NCBI GenBank assembly: GCA_030052745.1
Contig: JANBVO010000044.1
Coordinates: 186,001-250,000, forward strand
Origin: Pleurostoma richardsiae
Taxonomy: Eukaryota > Ascomycota > Sordariomycetes > Calosphaeriales > Pleurostomataceae
DNA length: 64,000 nt
Direction: 5' to 3'
Part shown: positions 60,182 through 64,000 of the stretch, piece after piece
How the letters are laid out: each line of letters opens with the position of its first letter
How positions within the stretch are numbered: position 1 is the stretch's first letter
Translations under genes and position numbers: made by a program
Notes under the pieces: model-generated
What the model saw: the letters and a program-made list of their open reading frames with translations, nothing else
Told to the model about the DNA's origin: nothing
Database searches by the model: none

Positions 60182-60551
60182 AAAGTCTATGACAAGACCG
60201 CCCCAAGGGACAGCTCTAGCTTGACTTCTACCTCATGTGCGAAGCTCATTGACAGTAGGCACAAACAGTGCAGACATGAGAACTGGATGACCGAGTCGGC
60301 AACGTATATATCCTACTAAGACAGAGGTGAGTGTCTGTGGTAGCGGGTGCCGAACACACTTCAGGTCAAACCCGGACACGTGGAGGAGCTGGTATGGTTG
60401 TGAACGTGGCCGATCGGAGGAAACCAACATCGACAAGACGCGAGTTCAACTCCCGCAGCGGAGAAAAACTACCTGACGCAGGCAAGTTTTTCGGCGCCGA
60501 CCTCCCCTCCGATAGGTGAGGCGTGCGACCTTTTTGCCTCATGCCCTGCTG
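60182..60551. other. Short intergenic between convergent genes
   Basis: 370 bp. Contains GTTCAACTCC at 60444-60453, which resembles a tRNA B box, but no matching A box or stems were found. Confidence 0.4.
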
Positions 60552-61656
60552 TCATGTCTCATCCATTGTAATCTGGCAGACAATCTTGCCCTTGATACTA
60601 CCAGTCTCCATCAGATTATGCGCCTCGCCGACCTCCCTCCAGTCGAACACCCTCTCAACAGGCACCCTGAAGGACCCGTCCGTCAGCCTCGGCAGCGCCT
60701 CACGCAGCACGACGTTCCACAACATCTCAAGAGCCTCCATGGTGTCTAGGTTGCCAAGCGGCAGCGGTGGCATCCCGCTCCCCTCAACCCTCACCCGCTT
60801 TTGAACCAACTGGCCCAGGTCCAGCTCGCCCTCGACCTCTCCCCCGGACAGCATACCCGCAAGGACCAGCCGTCCCCCGACGGCAACACTGTTGAGGTTC
60901 TTCTGAAAGTGCTCCTGTCCCGTGAAGTCAACAATAATATCTACTCCCTTACCCGCCGTTGCCTCCTTTAGCTCCTCCACCCAGTTATCCCTCTCATCCC
61001 ACGCTTCCCTCGCCCCTAGCACCCTACACGTCCCGACTTCCTCAGCTGACCCTGCAGTCGCGTAAACGGGCGACGCACCACCCACTGCGCTCATCTGGAT
61101 CCCCGCCGCAGCCACCGCCGGCGACGCACCCGCATGCCAGAGCACCGACACCCCGCGCTCGAATCCCCCCGTCTCGAACAGCGCCTGCGCGGTGGCCATC
61201 CACGCCTCCGGGACGCCGGCTGCGTCCTCCCAGGAGAGCGAGGGCGGCTTCCGCGCCAGGAGGCGGGTTGGAACAGCGACATACTCGGCGTAGGCGCCGC
61301 CGCAGGGCGCGAGGCCGAAGACTTCGTCGCCGGGCTGGAAGCCGTGGCGACCATCCACGCCCGAGCCTTGCGGGAGGCCCTCGACGGTCCCAGAGAACTC
61401 GACGCCCGGTATCGAGCCGGCGCGGTGTGCCCTGCTCCGCTGTGTCAGGTCCGTGCGGGTGACGCCGAAACATCGGACCTTGACTAAGACTTCTCCGCGG
61501 CCGGGCGCGGGCTTGTCGATGGTGTCGGAGAGGATCAGTGCTGAAGCGAGCGTGCCGCTGTCTTTGATGCCTGCGGCCACTGGCTGGCATATTAGCGGAG
61601 AGGACTCGGAGGGGTCTCGGTCGAAAGTACTTACCGATAGCTCTCATCTTCGACAT
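60552..61656 (-). CDS. Quinone oxidoreductase-like medium-chain reductase (TP53I3/PIG3 class)
   Basis: CDS is complement(join(60552..61579,61635..61656)), 349 aa; the 22-nt first exon (MSKMRAI) joins VAAGIKDSGTLASAL after a CCAGCCAG double acceptor, the second of which keeps frame. It has the GroES-like part CFGVTRTDLTQRS, IPGVEFSGTVEGLP and FQPGDEVFGLAPCGGAYAEY, then a Rossmann part (VLWHAGASPAVAAAGIQMSA; DIIVDFTGQEHFQKNLN) and a C-terminal FDWREVGEAHNLMETGSIKG. It lacks the zinc-binding Cys cluster of alcohol dehydrogenases. NADPH:quinone reduction is the class function; near phenol-oxidising enzymes it could recycle or detoxify quinones. It is the right-hand end gene of the cluster. Confidence 0.92.
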
Positions 61657-62198
61657 TATCAGGGCTGCATCTATGCCATGGGGATGCTTGCCCGGCCGGT
61701 GGTTGGGTTTTATTATAATAGCCTGTCGGGTACACGTAGGCTTATGCTAGGAAGCTGACACGGAGGTCGGCGGTTGAGGCAGTGAGGCGACACCTCCAAC
61801 TCCGGCATGATGCCTTTAGGTGCTGACATTTGCCGGCTTGGGGCATTCCCCAGCATGGTAAGAGAGACGTTGCTAGCAACAGAATGCATGGATGTCTTCA
61901 AAAACTCTGTCCCCGATGTGGTCAATCCATAATCCGAGCAAAGCATGCGAACGCCATTGAAAGAGCTGGTGATATTGAGCCTTTAATCTTCTTTTTAGCT
62001 ATTCCAGCTAAGGCGAATCCCACCATCCCGCTATCCGCCAGATATACAGGATGCCACGGCACCGCTCGTGCCCAAATTTATATAATATTTTAGGCCACGC
62101 TCTGCCATTTTTAGCAAGACACTGGCCTCCCAAAACTCCGACCGAGAATAAACTCCATCGCTCACTAATAAACATGCTCACACACGAACCCTCCCATC
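61657..62198. other. Intergenic, right edge of the cluster
   Basis: 540 bp between the quinone reductase promoter and the CAF-1 3' end. AT-rich around 61970-62110. No gene. Confidence 0.45.
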
Positions 62199-63957
62199 TC
62201 AGGAGGAGCTCGCCCTCAGCCTCCACGCCTTGTTGACCCGCTCCGCGACCTGGTCCAGCGTGTTGCGCACCTGGATCTTGGTGCACTTGGGCAGCTTGCT
62301 GCTCAGCATCTCGACGAGGCCGACCTTGCTGAGCGTCGGGAACTCCAGGACCACCGCCCTGAATTCGTCGAGCATGTCCCCCGGGACGACCGCCTTCTTG
62401 GGGTCCGCTTTCGATGTCGAGGTGATGGCCGCGAACGCATCTGCCGGAGCGGCAAGTGGCGCCATGCCGTTGGAGTTCGTGGTCGTTGGCTTCGCCTTGA
62501 GACCGGGCACTGCAAGAGTTGCGGTGGTGGGTTCCGGTTCCCAGTATGTGCTGGAGAAGGGATCGATCTGAGAATGGTGGTCTAGTGTGTCTGGGAGGGC
62601 ATTAGCAAGTGACGCAAAGAACTGTTGAATGGAACCAACTCACCAAGAATGAACTCCATCCGATACTTGTACATATGTGGCAGAGGACCTAGCCGTTGCC
62701 GGTTCTCCCAGGCAAGACCAGTGCTCTCGGGCTCCATACCAGCGCTGAACAAGGCTCTAGCCGGCCCGGAATCCTCAGAGTCGTCAAGAAAGTCTCCCAT
62801 CTCCTCATCGTCATCAACGTCTTCTTCATCATCGTCGAGGATGTCGACATCCTCACCATCTCCGTCATCCTGCCACTCCGCCTCCGAGTCATAGTCGTAG
62901 TTGAGCGGCAGAACATCCCTTGCTATGGGCCTCCTTGCCAGTTTCCGCAAGCTGCCGGAATGAGGAGATGAAGTTACGGTGCCAAAGTATGGTGGCCGTA
63001 CATCCTCTCTGAAGCCCAGAAACTTCATCGGTATGTGCCTCAGCAGCTCGCGAGTGTGCTTGATCTGTGCATTCTGCGACTCTGTCGTGAGGTCGATGGG
63101 CTTTGATGATAGTGTACCGTCTAACTCGGACATGATCTTTCTTACGTCGGGGTAAGTTCGACCACGTATCGGAGCAACTGGCGGAAGGTTGAGGGCGTCG
63201 TAAGGATTGAACGGTTTCGGGTCAAGAGGCCCCCTAGCACCCCGCACATATTCGTCGAGGATGCCAGCCTTGACCTCCTGGGTCTCGTCATCCATCGCGA
63301 AGGGGTTGCTGGCCAGCGTGACCTGCTCCTTGACGAAAAAGGGCTTGAACATCTTCTCATACTCCGAAACGTCCTCACTTGCCCGCTTCGCAGGCGATGG
63401 ACTGCCGTCTCGAGGTGTCTTTTCGCGCGCCGCGTCCGTATCCTTCTTGGGAGTAGACGGTCCGATCCTGAAGAAATTCCCAATCTTCATCTGGCTCCGG
63501 GCCTTCTTATCCTTCTCCTCTTGCACCCGCCGCTCCTCTTCTTCCTTCTCGCGCTTCTTTTTCTCCCGCTCCTCCTGGCGGGCCTTCTTCTCGGCCTCAT
63601 GCTTCGCCCTCTCGGCCGCCTTAGCAGCTCTAGCCTCCTCCTTCTCCTTCTTCTTCGCGGCCTCTTCTTGGGCCTTCTTCTCCTTCTCCTCGGAGGTCAA
63701 CTTCTTCCTCTTCGCTGGGGGCTGCGGGGCGAGCGTGGGCTGTTTGACTGCCGTGTCTGCTTGTGAATTTGTCTGGGACACACCCGAGGGTGGAGCTGAG
63801 GAGGCCAAAGGGACTGTGGGTGGCCGAGTTGGAGTGTTGGGGGAAAGGGAGTTTCTGGCGGGAGTGCTACTGCTGGCGTCGGTCAGAGCTGCAGGGCTGC
63901 TCTGTGCTGGGGGGGATTGGGCGGGCATCATCGGGACCGGGGAGAGTAATGGACCGT
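62199..63957 (-). CDS. Chromatin assembly factor 1 large subunit (Rlf2/Cac1-like), 5' part outside window
   Basis: Partial: complement(join(62199..62581,62644..>63957)). Reading from the cut side: a Pro/Ser/Thr-rich part, a long K/E/R coiled coil (about 80 residues, the KER region), MKIGNFFRI (a PCNA-interacting, PIP-like motif), an acidic ED domain (DDDEEDVDDDEEMGDFLDD) after DYDSEAEWQ, and a C-terminal winged-helix region ending KAWRLRASSS. An acceptor (TATACAG) at 63958-63964 shows that another exon lies upstream, beyond 64000. CAF-1 deposits H3-H4 on newly copied DNA in the nucleus. It is a housekeeping gene that marks the boundary of the accessory cluster. Confidence 0.93.
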
Positions 63958-64000
63958 CTGTATACCGTCTGTCAGCAGCGATTTAAACAAGCCGTATCTC

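Noticed and set aside
60444-60453. tRNA B-box-like GTTCAACTCC
   Set aside because: No A box at the right distance and no acceptor, D or anticodon stem can be drawn.
63207-63986. 259-codon plus ORF with hydrophobic Ser/Phe/Leu-rich stretches
   Set aside because: Antisense shadow of the K/E/R-rich coiled coil of the CAF-1 subunit; the apparent hydrophobicity is the complement of Lys/Glu codons.

Overview
The window is nuclear DNA of a filamentous ascomycete (Pezizomycotina, probably a sordariomycete-type plant-associated fungus; the species cannot be named from sequence alone). The evidence is many GT-AG introns of about 48-150 nt with TACTAAC/CTGAC-like branch points, Zn2Cys6 and C2H2+Zn2Cys6 regulators, an AA9 LPMO, fungal MFS families, a CAF-1 large subunit and a ubiquitin-eL40 fusion gene. 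No bacterial operons, CRISPR, rRNA, convincing tRNA or intact transposon was seen. Exon coordinates were derived by reading splice sites and checking that each joined CDS keeps frame.

Layout. 0-5.1 kb: 3' part of a Zn2Cys6 regulator (cut by the window start) and a convergent 14-TM MFS exporter. 5.1-15.1 kb: gene-poor, with a decayed coiled-coil gene (7.4-9.0 kb), a small secreted cysteine-rich protein (9.6-10.2 kb), a VOC/glyoxalase-fold protein and a GH5 mannanase pseudogene. 15.1-32.9 kb: AA9 LPMO, a very divergent ubiquitin-eL40 gene, a divergent TauD-like dioxygenase/Dal5-like transporter pair (probable sulfonate use), a large multidomain GH43 protein, an SDR, an ankyrin protein and a 7-TM membrane protein.

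33.8-61.7 kb is the most notable part: about 14 adjacent catabolic genes with almost no unrelated gene between them. In order they are a metallo-beta-lactamase hydrolase, a CmcJ/AsaB-like oxidoreductase, a homogentisate-dioxygenase homologue, a flavin monooxygenase, an SDR, an AtuA-family protein, a 3-hydroxyisobutyrate-dehydrogenase-like enzyme, an aldo-keto reductase, an alpha/beta hydrolase, an MFS transporter, a C2H2+Zn2Cys6 regulator head-to-head with a vanillyl-alcohol-oxidase homologue, a carboxylesterase and a quinone oxidoreductase. There is no PKS, NRPS or terpene synthase, so I read it as a degradation or detoxification cluster for a substituted phenol: esterases/lactonase release it, VAO and the monooxygenase oxidise side chain and ring, the HGD homologue opens the ring, and AtuA, SDRs and the HIBADH-like enzyme process the fragments. 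Two members carry apparent lesions (aldo-keto reductase intron 2; carboxylesterase exon 1-2 junction). The window ends in a housekeeping gene, the CAF-1 large subunit, whose N-terminus lies outside.

Other notable points are the ubiquitin moiety with lost conserved residues on a normal eL40 tail, a His-to-Glu change in the HGD homologue at a second-sphere catalytic position, tiny coding exons of 6, 8 and 11 nt, and a domain insertion inside the GH43 propeller.
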